Assembly (NCBI GenBank): GCA_947630095.1 | Contig: CANRGI010000074.1 | Coordinates: 1-6,181, forward strand | DNA length: 6,181 nt | DNA from: an uncultured Bacilli bacterium | Lineage (GTDB): Bacteria; Bacillota_I; Bacilli_A; RF39; UBA660 | Direction: 5' to 3' | Part shown: positions 1 to 5,859 of the stretch, piece by piece | Layout of the letters: every line of letters begins with the position of its first letter | Numbering within the stretch: position 1 is the stretch's first letter | Notes under the pieces: generated by a model | Databases searched by the model: none | Told to the model about the DNA's origin: nothing | What the model saw: the letters and a program-made list of their open reading frames with translations, nothing else | Translations under genes and position numbers: made by a program

Positions 1-2
1 GT

Positions 3-281
3 GATAAAACTTACTATTATTTAAATAGCAGTGGAAGTAGCGTAACTGGGTCTACATATTGGTGGACAATGAGTCCGCATTACTACAGTGGCAGCGTGTT
101 CGTGTTCTTCGTGTACGGTTCAGACTACCCTGGCCTCTTGAGCGGCGGCCGCGTCAGCAATTCGAGCGGCGTTCGTCCAGTAGTTTCTCTGAAATCTTGC
201 GTATCTGTATCTGGTAGTGGTAAGACAGATGACCCATATATTCCGAGTATCGATAGTGCTTGTGCTGAAGCAGATAATTAG
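3..281 (+). CDS. 3' end of a surface protein with a DGR-type variable C-terminal domain (5' end outside window)
   Basis: The reading frame is open from the left edge (frame from base 3) to TAG at 279-281, giving 92 residues. The internal ATG at 69 is not a credible start: in-frame coding continues upstream and no ribosome site precedes it. Visible motifs in order are YWWTMSP (codons 57-77), a Phe/Tyr/Ser/Gly-rich stretch, SNSSGVRPVVSLKS (codons 156-197), then SGSGKTDDPY and a short acidic tail. From family knowledge, WWTMSP...GVRPVISLKS tails occur at the C-terminus of pilin-like or other surface proteins of gut Firmicutes and resemble C-type-lectin-fold target proteins of diversity-generating retroelements. 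The core at 81-170 is GC-rich with NNC codons, unlike the rest of the window. I infer a ligand-binding surface domain. The N-terminus, and so the anchoring type, cannot be seen. A horizontally acquired GC-richer segment is the main alternative. Confidence 0.8.
   Translation, partial: DKTYYYLNSSGSSVTGSTYWWTMSPHYYSGSVFVFFVYGSDYPGLLSGGRVSNSSGVRPVVSLKSCVSVSGSGKTDDPYIPSIDSACAEADN
81..170 (+). other. Candidate DGR variable region (VR) core
   Basis: Of the 30 in-frame codons, 20 end in C (TTC, TAC, GAC, GGC, CTC, CGC, GTC, AGC), and 54 of 90 bases are G or C by hand count. The window as a whole strongly prefers A/T third positions. DGRs mutate adenines copied from a template repeat, so template AAC codons become NNC codons in the variable region; this stretch fits that pattern. 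The following GVRPVVSLKS segment (168-197) would hold the conserved 3' end and the initiation-of-mutagenic-homing site. The 3' boundary is inferred; no template repeat is in the window to fix the ends. Confidence 0.55.
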
Positions 282-363
282 CCAAAAAATACCCGTTTTT
301 ACTAATATTTACCAATTATAAAACAAATATGCGTAAATTTCTCGATTTTAAGTGTACTTTCTA

Positions 364-392
364 TTGACAATTATCATATATTATTATATAAT
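364..392 (+). promoter_or_regulatory. Perfect consensus sigma-A promoter
   Basis: TTGACA at 364-369 and TATAAT at 387-392 are separated by exactly 17 bp, so both hexamers match the consensus fully. The expected transcription start is near 399, giving a leader of about 29 nt to the ATG at 428. It should drive strong, constitutive expression of the coiled-coil gene; no operator-like repeat is seen in it. Confidence 0.9.
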
Positions 393-412
393 CTCGATAT
401 AAATTAAATGTG

Positions 413-419
413 AAAGGAG
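413..419 (+). promoter_or_regulatory. Ribosome binding site fixing the start at 428
   Basis: AAAGGAG lies 8 nt before the ATG at 428. An in-frame GTG at 410 would put this Shine-Dalgarno site inside the gene, so 428 is the better start; the sequence from 428 also begins directly with a MKK signal peptide. Confidence 0.85.
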
Positions 420-427
420 TTTATATT

Positions 428-1681
428 ATGAAAAAAATAGCAGGAAAAGTTATAAGTGGAGTAGTATTAGGAACAGCAACAATAGGTGCTTGTACATTAG
501 GTACAAATAATCAATATATGAGTGCAAAATCAAATGATACTTATAAATATGTAGAAAGTGAGGTAGTATCATTTAAAAATTCAAATGCTAATGTTTTAGC
601 AGATATTGAAACTAAAAGTGAAATACTAAATAAAGAAATAGAAGAAAAGAAAGAAGTTAAGAAGTTAGCAGTAGAAAATTATAATACTGCTAAAGAAAAC
701 GTTAAATTAGCAGAGGAAGAATACAAAAAATCAGAAGAAGAAGTTAAAAATGCTAAAGCAGAAGTTAAATCTGCAAAGACTGAAGAAGAAAGAAAATTAG
801 CAGAAGAAAAGGTAAAAAATGCAGAAGAAAAATTAAAGAAAGCAGAAGATACAAAGAAACAAGCAAAGAAAGAAGTTAAAAAAGCAGAACAAGCAAAAGA
901 TACTGCCACTGAAGAAGTAAAGAAAGTTGAAGAAGAAGCGAAAAAAGTAGAAGAAGAAATAAAAGAAGTAAAAAAGGTTGAAGAACCTATAAAGGAAGAA
1001 ACTACTACTAAAGAAAGTACTAAAACAACAACTCAACAAGTAACTAAAACAGAAGAAAAGAAAGAAGAAACAGGTAATAGAAGTTTAACTGACGAGCAAA
1101 TTAAATATATGTTAGAACAAGCAAGTAAAGGTGCTGCAAGACAACAAGAAGAATATGAAAAACAATTAAAAGAAATACAAGATGGATATGCTCAAAAGAA
1201 AGCAGAAAGAGAAGCAGCAGAACAAGCAGAATTAGAAAGATTAGAAAAGGAAGCACAAGAAAGAGCAGCACGTGAGTCAACTGAAAGTTTAAAAAATAGA
1301 GGAGTTGTAACTTCTGAAACTGAATTAAATTCTTCTGAACTTACATCAGCGCAAAAGAATGTTGATAAAACTTATACTAATACTAACCCAGTAGCCGATA
1401 AAGAAATAGAAATAACTTGTACAGGAGACCACTGTGGAACTTATGAAGATAGGGGATATATTTGGTTTGCTGCATTTAGAAGCAATTATGCTGTGTTTAC
1501 TGAACCAGGAACAGGTAAATTAGTAAATAATACTGTTATAGGTAGACGTGGAAGTATAAATTCTTGGAAATTATACGTACCATCAGAAATAAATGGACTT
1601 AAATGTAAAGTAACAATAAGTGAAAGTACTGAAATGGTATATGGACTTCCTATGAAAGTTTATACAGTAACTTATGAATAA
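428..1681 (+). CDS. Secreted or lipid-anchored Lys/Glu-rich coiled-coil surface protein
   Basis: I do not recognise a named family. The 417-residue product starts with MKKIAGK and a hydrophobic segment (about 8-25), a signal peptide. I19-G20-A21-C22 fits a lipobox loosely, so it may be a lipoprotein; cleavage after about residue 34 is the alternative. Residues 55-185 form a long Lys/Glu/Ala heptad-like coiled coil, 190-217 a Thr/Lys/Glu-rich linker, and 220-285 a second charged helix rich in Gln and Ala. A compact C-terminal domain (about 325-417) holds C331, C336 (in CTGDHC) and C393, aromatic residues (GYIWFAAF) and probable beta strands. I infer an extracellular stalk presenting a small globular domain, as in adhesins or wall-spanning spacers. 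It has its own very strong promoter and a terminator, so it is monocistronic and probably abundant. The low-complexity coiled coil makes simple homology hits unreliable. Confidence 0.85.
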   Translation: MKKIAGKVISGVVLGTATIGACTLGTNNQYMSAKSNDTYKYVESEVVSFKNSNANVLADIETKSEILNKEIEEKKEVKKLAVENYNTAKENVKLAEEEYKKSEEEVKNAKAEVKSAKTEEERKLAEEKVKNAEEKLKKAEDTKKQAKKEVKKAEQAKDTATEEVKKVEEEAKKVEEEIKEVKKVEEPIKEETTTKESTKTTTQQVTKTEEKKEETGNRSLTDEQIKYMLEQASKGAARQQEEYEKQLKEIQDGYAQKKAEREAAEQAELERLEKEAQERAARESTESLKNRGVVTSETELNSSELTSAQKNVDKTYTNTNPVADKEIEITCTGDHCGTYEDRGYIWFAAFRSNYAVFTEPGTGKLVNNTVIGRRGSINSWKLYVPSEINGLKCKVTISESTEMVYGLPMKVYTVTYE

Positions 1682-1688
1682 AAATAAT

Positions 1689-1720
1689 AGTAGCCTTGAC
1701 TAAAATCAAGACTACTTTTT
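1689..1720 (+). terminator. Intrinsic terminator of the coiled-coil gene
   Basis: AGTAG-C-CTTGA (1689-1699) pairs with TCAAG-A-CTACT (1706-1716) around a 6-nt loop with one C/A mismatch, followed by a T run to 1720. It lies 7 nt after the stop codon and separates this gene from the next. Confidence 0.85.
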
Positions 1721-1741
1721 ATACTATAATTTAATAAAAAA

Positions 1742-1790
1742 TGTAACTAAACTTCCACAGCACTCTAAGCAGTGTGGAAGTTTAGTTACA
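1742..1790. repeat. 18-bp perfect inverted repeat with 13-nt loop
   Basis: TGTAACTAAACTTCCACA (1742-1759) is the exact reverse complement of 1773-1790, around the 13-nt spacer GCACTCTAAGCAG. It lies in the gap after the terminator of the coiled-coil gene and is not followed by a T run on the + strand. On the other strand it is followed by a mixed AT-rich stretch, not a clean U tract. It could be an extragenic palindrome, a remnant or MITE-like element, or a protein binding site. Its function is unknown. Confidence 0.85.
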
Positions 1791-1808
1791 AATAAATAAA
1801 ATTTAACA

Positions 1809-1837
1809 TTGATTATTAATACAAAAAATGATAGACT
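1809..1837 (+). promoter_or_regulatory. Weak candidate promoter for the 1876 gene
   Basis: TTGATT (1809-1814) and TAGACT (1832-1837) are 17 bp apart and each matches the consensus at four of six positions. Expression of the next gene needs a start after the 1689-1720 terminator, so a promoter is expected here, but the AT-rich gap offers several weak matches. Confidence 0.3.
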
Positions 1838-1860
1838 TTATACATAATAATCTATATAAA

Positions 1861-1867
1861 AAGGAGG
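1861..1867 (+). promoter_or_regulatory. Ribosome binding site fixing the start at 1876
   Basis: AAGGAGG sits 8 nt before the ATG at 1876. The longer frame from ATG 1828 would enclose this site, has no Shine-Dalgarno of its own and would put 16 mostly polar residues ahead of the membrane anchor. Confidence 0.85.
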
Positions 1868-1875
1868 TAACTATA

Positions 1876-2574
1876 ATGAGGAAAAAGTGTTTTATTACTA
1901 CCATTTTTATATTGATTTTATCTCTTACTTTTACGTCAGGTTTATTTTTAGGTAAGTTTTTATTTATGGAGACTAAAGAACCACCTAAAAAAACAGAAGA
2001 AATAGAAAAACCAGAACCAGAAGAAGTGTGTAGTAAAACTGATTTATATTATGTTTCTAATGAAACAACTATATATAAGTTTTGTTTAAATGATATAAAG
2101 TATCATTATAATGAATTAATGACTTTAGAAAAACCTTTAGAAGTAATAGAAAATGAAATAAAAAATATTGAACCACTAGAACAATATACTGATGGTGCTA
2201 ATTTATATAAATTTAATGATTATAAAATTCTTATATGTAATGAAGAAAATAAAGAAATATATATAGGTAATGACAATATGGTTTATGATAGTAATTATTG
2301 CAAATCTTCAAAAAGGGAAACTCATACAGAAACTTATGAAGTCTTAAATGTCGAGCATACTTACTCTCCTTATACTTATCTTACATTAAAAGAAACTAAT
2401 TCATTTAAAGCATTTGTTGTAAAAGTATTCTGTACTATAAATTTAGATATTAAAGATGGTTATTATTATGATTTTGTTTTTAGAGAACCCTTAACTCCAA
2501 TAAGTACATCTTCTGAAAATTCATTTGATAAATATGAATTAATAAATATAATAGAAAATAGCAAAGTAGAATAA
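1876..2574 (+). CDS. Single-pass membrane-anchored protein with cysteine-containing ectodomain, unknown function
   Basis: I do not recognise this family. The 232-residue product starts MRKKC, has one hydrophobic segment (about 6-30) acting as an uncleaved anchor or signal peptide, then a Pro/Glu/Lys linker (32-50: repeated KPEPEE-like residues) and an outer domain of about 180 residues. Cysteines at 52, 70, 121, 142 and 186 fall in the predicted outer part; C52/C70 and C121/C142 could pair as disulfides, which is inference. The domain alternates short Tyr/Ile-rich strands (YKFNDYKILICN, KEIYIGNDNMVYDS, YTYLTLKE), suggesting a beta-rich fold. No catalytic motif is visible. Codon use matches the neighbours and differs from the left-edge gene. 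It is bounded upstream by a terminator and downstream by a terminator-like hairpin, so it is probably transcribed alone. Confidence 0.8.
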   Translation: MRKKCFITTIFILILSLTFTSGLFLGKFLFMETKEPPKKTEEIEKPEPEEVCSKTDLYYVSNETTIYKFCLNDIKYHYNELMTLEKPLEVIENEIKNIEPLEQYTDGANLYKFNDYKILICNEENKEIYIGNDNMVYDSNYCKSSKRETHTETYEVLNVEHTYSPYTYLTLKETNSFKAFVVKVFCTINLDIKDGYYYDFVFREPLTPISTSSENSFDKYELINIIENSKVE

Positions 2575-2645
2575 CTAAAATTATCAACAATTTGTAAAAA
2601 CTTCGTCAAAAAAATTAATTACAAACTTAGTAAATATAAGGAAAT

Positions 2646-2681
2646 GTCTGTGGATAACTTTATACTTATCCACAGGCTTTT
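2646..2681 (+). terminator. Terminator-like hairpin built from two opposed DnaA boxes
   Basis: CTGTGGATAA (2648-2657) pairs exactly with TTATCCACAG (2666-2675) around an 8-nt loop. The stem extends by a T/G wobble and a G-C pair (2646-2647 with 2676-2677) and is followed by TTTT (2678-2681). It suits a terminator for the 1876-2574 gene, although it lies about 70 nt after the stop codon. Confidence 0.65.
2649..2674. promoter_or_regulatory. Pair of inverted consensus DnaA-box sequences
   Basis: TTATCCACA occurs on the + strand at 2666-2674 and on the - strand at 2649-2657 (read as TGTGGATAA), both exact matches to the 9-mer DnaA box, 8 bp apart and facing each other. A one-mismatch relative, TTATCAACA, is at 2581-2589. 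From established knowledge such 9-mers bind DnaA at origins, at DnaA-regulated promoters and at titration sites. Whether these are bound is not shown; the palindrome may exist only as a terminator. Confidence 0.45.
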
Positions 2682-2715
2682 ACATTTTATTAACTAAAAT
2701 TTGTAAAATAATAAA

Positions 2716-2744
2716 TTGAATAAACACTATGCATATTGTATAAT
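2716..2744 (+). promoter_or_regulatory. Sigma-A promoter for the 2767 gene
   Basis: TTGAAT (2716-2721) and a perfect TATAAT (2739-2744) are separated by 17 bp. The start of transcription would be near 2751, giving a very short leader that begins just before the Shine-Dalgarno sequence. Confidence 0.75.
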
Positions 2745-2751
2745 ATTTACA

Positions 2752-2759
2752 AGAGGTGA
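2752..2759 (+). promoter_or_regulatory. Ribosome binding site fixing the start at 2767
   Basis: AGAGGTGA ends 7 nt before the ATG at 2767. The ATG at 2761 is only 1 nt away, too close, and an in-frame TTG at 2716 lies inside the -35 box. The 2767 start gives a clean MKK-type membrane N-terminus. Confidence 0.75.
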
Positions 2760-2766
2760 AATGAAA

Positions 2767-4368
2767 ATGAAAAAAATAATAAGTTTTATCGTAACTTTAA
2801 TAATAGGTTTTATTATCTATTACTTTACATTACCAGCAATTAATTTACATAATTTTGGCTTTTATACTTTTTTAATATTTTTAATATTAATTTATAATGG
2901 TGTATCAATGATTACAGAACTAAAAAGTTTTAAATCTAATATAATTACTTCAAAAAAAGGTACAATTTCTTTATCTAAAACACTATTAGTATCTTTTACA
3001 GTAATTATTGCCACATTAATTTTAATTGCCTTAATAGATTTTATATCTTCACCAATATTTAATGCAAAAAGTTATCACGAAAGAATTTATGTAGACGAAA
3101 GTGGAGATTTCCTAAATGACATTGAAGAGGTTGACTTTAATAAACTTCCTTTATTAGATAAAGCCTCAAGTCAAGTTTTAGGTGATCGTGTAATGGGAAG
3201 AATGCCTGAACTTGTAAGTCAATTCTATGTTTCAGACCAATATAAACAAATAAATTATAATGATAAAATAATGAGAGTAACTCCATTAGAATACGCTAGT
3301 TTCTTTAAGTGGATATCAAATAGAAAAGAAGGCGCTAAAGGGTATATCACAGTTGATAGTGTAACAGGAGAAGCAAATTTAGTTAAACTTGATAAAGGAC
3401 TTAAGTATATTGAAAGTGCTTACTTTAATGAAAATATATATAGAAAGTTAAGATTTTCATATCCATTTGATAACTTTGGTAATATTTCTTTTGAAATAGA
3501 TAATGATGGAAATCCTTTTTACATAGTACCTATAATAAAATATAAAGCAGTTAATCTTAAAGCAAAAGTAATAGGCGTTATTATACTTGACCCTATAACA
3601 GGAGAAAGTGAAAAATATAAACTAAAAGACATACCGACTTGGGTAGATAATGTTATAGATGCTTCACTTTTAATCGAGCAATTAGACGACTGGGGAACTT
3701 ATAAAGGTGGTTATTTTAATAGCATTTTTGGTCAAAAGAACGTTGTAAACACAACTGATGGATACAATTATTTAGTAATGAATGACGACGTTTACTTATA
3801 CACAGGTATTACAAGTGTTGTTAGTGACGAGTCAAATTTAGGTTTTGTTTTATCAAATATGAGAACGGGAGAAACCAAATATTATAATGTACCAGGAGCC
3901 GAAGAATACAGTGCTATGTCTAGTGCCGAGGGTCAAGTTCAAGATATGAATTACACATCAACCTTTCCATTACTTATTAACTTAAATGGTAAACCTACTT
4001 ATGTAGTTAGCCTAAAAGATAATGTTGGACTTGTCAAAATGTATGGTTTTGTAGATGTTACTGATTATCAAAAAGTAGTAGTAACAGATGCTTCTTTAGG
4101 TATCTTAACTGCAGCCCAAAATTATCTATCTAATACAAAATTTGAAATAAATGAAAGTGCATTAACTCAAAAAGAAATAACCATAAAAACTATAACTCCA
4201 GTTGTAATAGGCGGTTCTACTTACTACTATATTGCTTCAACTGAAGGTGAGTTTTATAAAATTTCAATTACATTAAGTGATACCTTACCATTTTTAAAAG
4301 AGGGAAATGTAATAACTATTGGTTATTCTAAAGAAGATAATGTAACAGAAGTAGAAAAAATATATTAA
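2767..4368 (+). CDS. Membrane protein with three N-terminal membrane segments and a large extracytoplasmic domain
   Basis: I recognise no named gene. The 533-residue product has hydrophobic segments at about 3-22, 31-48 and 73-97, followed by some 430 soluble residues that by topology (odd number of spans, Lys-rich loop 52-71 inside) should lie outside the cell. Three spaced motifs share a pattern of hydrophobic residues, D/N, two residues, then TGE: VDSVTGEANLVKL (196-208), LDPITGESEKYKL (274-286) and LSNMRTGETKYYNV (362-375). This recalls PepSY-type repeats, a resemblance by eye only. The last 65 residues or so (ITIKTITPVVIGGSTYYYIA onward) look like a small beta-barrel. There is no cysteine in the whole protein, in contrast with the preceding gene product. 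No catalytic motif is seen. A role in envelope assembly, or as a protein sensor or inhibitor, is conceivable but unproven. It has its own promoter and terminator, so it is probably monocistronic. Confidence 0.8.
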   Translation: MKKIISFIVTLIIGFIIYYFTLPAINLHNFGFYTFLIFLILIYNGVSMITELKSFKSNIITSKKGTISLSKTLLVSFTVIIATLILIALIDFISSPIFNAKSYHERIYVDESGDFLNDIEEVDFNKLPLLDKASSQVLGDRVMGRMPELVSQFYVSDQYKQINYNDKIMRVTPLEYASFFKWISNRKEGAKGYITVDSVTGEANLVKLDKGLKYIESAYFNENIYRKLRFSYPFDNFGNISFEIDNDGNPFYIVPIIKYKAVNLKAKVIGVIILDPITGESEKYKLKDIPTWVDNVIDASLLIEQLDDWGTYKGGYFNSIFGQKNVVNTTDGYNYLVMNDDVYLYTGITSVVSDESNLGFVLSNMRTGETKYYNVPGAEEYSAMSSAEGQVQDMNYTSTFPLLINLNGKPTYVVSLKDNVGLVKMYGFVDVTDYQKVVVTDASLGILTAAQNYLSNTKFEINESALTQKEITIKTITPVVIGGSTYYYIASTEGEFYKISITLSDTLPFLKEGNVITIGYSKEDNVTEVEKIY

Positions 4369-4389
4369 AAGGGAAGTTAATTCCTTTTT
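4367..4389 (+). terminator. Probable intrinsic terminator overlapping the stop codon
   Basis: AAAAGGGAA (4367-4375) pairs with TTCCTTTTT (4381-4389), including one G/T wobble, around a 5-nt loop, and is followed by ATTTTAATC. The stem is short and A/T-rich and starts inside the TAA at 4366-4368, so it is likely but not strong. Confidence 0.55.
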
Positions 4390-4404
4390 ATTTTAATCTT
4401 AATC

Positions 4405-4442
4405 ATTACGAAAAAAGTACATAAACGGAAAAAATTCGTAAT
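4405..4442. repeat. 38-bp palindromic unit A upstream of the ATPase promoter
   Basis: The arms ATTACGAA (4405-4412) and TTCGTAAT (4435-4442) enclose 22 bp. The whole unit matches unit B (4482-4519) at 31 of 38 positions by hand alignment. It ends 6 bp before the candidate -35 box, where an activator or repressor could bind. Confidence 0.8.
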
Positions 4443-4448
4443 GAATAT

Positions 4449-4478
4449 TTGACTTAATAATAGATTTTTTGATAAAAT
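4449..4478 (+). promoter_or_regulatory. Candidate promoter of the first ATPase gene
   Basis: TTGACT (4449-4454) and TAAAAT (4473-4478), each matching the consensus at five of six positions, are 18 bp apart. The promoter fits exactly between palindromic units A and B, and its start point (about 4485) falls inside unit B. Confidence 0.55.
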
Positions 4479-4481
4479 AAT

Positions 4482-4519
4482 ATTACGAAAAACTTCCGTA
4501 TTTGGAAAAAATTCGTAAT
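4482..4519. repeat. 38-bp palindromic unit B between promoter and ribosome site
   Basis: ATTACGAA (4482-4489) and TTCGTAAT (4512-4519) enclose 22 bp, as in unit A. Unit B has a second nested symmetry: TTCC (4494-4497) with GGAA (4504-4507), leaving equal 4-nt flanks and a 6-nt centre. The right arm abuts the AGGAGG site, so it could act as a DNA operator or as an mRNA hairpin affecting ribosome access. Confidence 0.8.
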
Positions 4520-4525
4520 AGGAGG
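4520..4525 (+). promoter_or_regulatory. Ribosome binding site fixing the start at 4532
   Basis: A perfect AGGAGG lies 6 nt before the ATG at 4532. An in-frame TTG at 4502 would place both this site and the palindrome arm in the coding region and add 10 residues not expected in the family. Confidence 0.9.
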
Positions 4526-4531
4526 GATAAA

Positions 4532-5776
4532 ATGGAAATTAAAAGAGATTTTTATTTAAATGAACTTATCGAAGGAATAGATAATGGGTTAGTAAAAATA
4601 GTAACAGGCATACGTAGATGTGGTAAGTCTTATTTATTAGACCCAATTTTTAAAAACTATCTTAAAAAGCAAGGAGTAAAAGAAAATCATATTATAAAGT
4701 TAGATTTAGACGAAAGGGATAACTATAAATATCATAACCCTGACGAGTTAAACAAATATATAAAAGGAAAAATCAAAGATAAAAATAAATATTATATTAT
4801 TCTTGACGAAATACAAGAAGTTAATGAGTTCGAGTCAGTTCTAATAGGTTTTTTACATATAAATAATGTAGAAATATATGTAACAGGAAGTAATTCTAAG
4901 TTTTTATCTTCTGATATCATAACTGAATTTAGAGGTAGAGGTTCTGAAATAAAAGTTTATCCTCTTTCTTTTAGTGAATTTTATTCTGTTTATAATGGTT
5001 CAGAAGAAAAAGCCTTAAGTGAGTATTATACTTATGGTGGCCTACCTTTAACTGTACTTGCTAAATCCGATAATGCCAAAATAAATTATTTGAAATCACA
5101 AAAAGATAATGTATATATAAACGATATAATAGAAAGAAATAATGTTCAAAATAAAGAAAGGTTAGAAATGTTAGTCCAAATAATCGCATCAGATATAGGT
5201 TCACTAACAAACCCATTAAAGTTATCAAATAGTTTTAAAGAAAGAGATAAATTATCCACTATGACTGATAAAACCATTTATAAATATTTAGGATATTTAG
5301 AAGATGCTTTTATAATAGAAAAGGCAAGAAGATTTGATGTAAGAGGTAGAAAATTCATAGAAACTCCTCAAAAATACTATTTTACAGATATGGGAATAAG
5401 AAATTCATTTTTAGATTTTAGACAAAGTGAAGAAATTTCACATATAATGGAAAATGTAATTTATTTAGAATTAAAGAAAAGGGGATATAATGTCGATGTA
5501 GGTTCTGTTGAAATAAGAGATAAAGATACAAAGAAACAATTAGAAATAGATTTTGTCGCTAATAAAGGTAATAATAAAATATATATTCAGTCTGCTTTAG
5601 AAATGAAAACAAAAGAAAAAGTCGAGCAAGAACAAAGGTCTTTATTAAATGTAAATGATTTCTTTAAAAAAATTATTATTGTAGGAGATAATATAAAGAA
5701 ATCAAGATATGAAAATGGAATTATTATAATGAGTATATATGATTTTCTTTTAGATTTAAATAGTTTAGATTATTAA
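4532..5776 (+). CDS. AAA ATPase with C-terminal DUF4143 domain (AAA_14 type)
   Basis: The 414-residue product is a full-length cytoplasmic P-loop ATPase. It shows Walker A GIRRCGKS (26-33), Walker B YIILDEIQ (88-95, with D92 and E93), a sensor-like VTGSNSKFL (117-125), an arginine pair FRGRG (133-137) and YPLSFSEF (143-150), all typical of the AAA_14/DUF4143 family. The C-terminal part includes a winged-helix-like region (about 210-285), then YYFTDMGIRN (282-291), ENVIYLELKKRG (307-318), EIDFVAN (338-344) and YIQSALE (351-357). The last three resemble the layout of PD-(D/E)XK nuclease-like folds, with Gln where a catalytic E-x-K would sit, so nuclease activity is uncertain. The cellular role of this family is poorly defined; multiple diverged copies per genome are common. 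A second member follows 107 bp downstream. Two 38-bp palindromes bracket its promoter, suggesting autoregulation or another specific regulator. Confidence 0.93.
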   Translation: MEIKRDFYLNELIEGIDNGLVKIVTGIRRCGKSYLLDPIFKNYLKKQGVKENHIIKLDLDERDNYKYHNPDELNKYIKGKIKDKNKYYIILDEIQEVNEFESVLIGFLHINNVEIYVTGSNSKFLSSDIITEFRGRGSEIKVYPLSFSEFYSVYNGSEEKALSEYYTYGGLPLTVLAKSDNAKINYLKSQKDNVYINDIIERNNVQNKERLEMLVQIIASDIGSLTNPLKLSNSFKERDKLSTMTDKTIYKYLGYLEDAFIIEKARRFDVRGRKFIETPQKYYFTDMGIRNSFLDFRQSEEISHIMENVIYLELKKRGYNVDVGSVEIRDKDTKKQLEIDFVANKGNNKIYIQSALEMKTKEKVEQEQRSLLNVNDFFKKIIIVGDNIKKSRYENGIIIMSIYDFLLDLNSLDY

Positions 5777-5778
5777 AC

Positions 5779-5803
5779 AAAATTACGAATTTTTAGTAAT
5801 TTT
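5779..5803 (+). terminator. Weak AT-rich hairpin after the first ATPase gene
   Basis: AAAATTAC (5779-5786) pairs with GTAATTTT (5796-5803) around a 9-nt loop, 2 nt after the stop codon. It has just two G-C pairs at best and a short T tract within the arm, so termination would be inefficient. It also contains a third ATTACGAA (5782-5789), the arm motif of units A and B. Confidence 0.4.
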
Positions 5804-5804
5804 A

Positions 5805-5859
5805 ACACCATAACTCCAAAAAAGTCATAAAATAATTGATTTTTTTGGAGTTATAGTGT
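5805..5859. repeat. Long inverted repeat upstream of the second ATPase gene
   Basis: ATAACTCCAAAAAA (5810-5823) is the exact reverse complement of 5841-5854. Beyond one C/A mismatch, ACAC (5805-5808) pairs with GTGT (5856-5859), giving 18 pairs around a 17-nt centre. No T run follows, so it is not an ordinary terminator. It overlaps the candidate promoter of the next gene and is a plausible operator. Confidence 0.8.

Noticed and set aside
284..300. AAAAA...TTTTT hairpin just after the left-edge gene as a terminator
   Set aside because: The stem would be five A-T pairs with a 6-nt loop and no G-C pair, too weak to call.
679..1039. Two overlapping minus-strand open frames rich in Phe, Ser and Leu
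   Set aside because: They are mirror images of the Lys/Glu-rich coiled-coil coding region (GAA/AAA read as TTC/TTT), with no ribosome site or promoter of their own.
2589..2708. Direct repeat AATTTGTAAAA (2589-2599 and 2698-2708) with a TTACAAA inverse at 2619-2625
   Set aside because: Short and very AT-rich in AT-rich intergenic DNA; likely by chance.
5252..5260. TTATCCACT as an additional DnaA box
   Set aside because: It is a one-mismatch match inside the ATPase coding region, isolated and explained by coding sequence (KLSTM).
4405..5803. ATTACGAA copies on both sides of the first ATPase gene as ends of a transposable element
   Set aside because: The downstream copy lacks the TTCGTAAT partner, there is no transposase or target-site duplication, and the upstream copies sit where operators would be expected.
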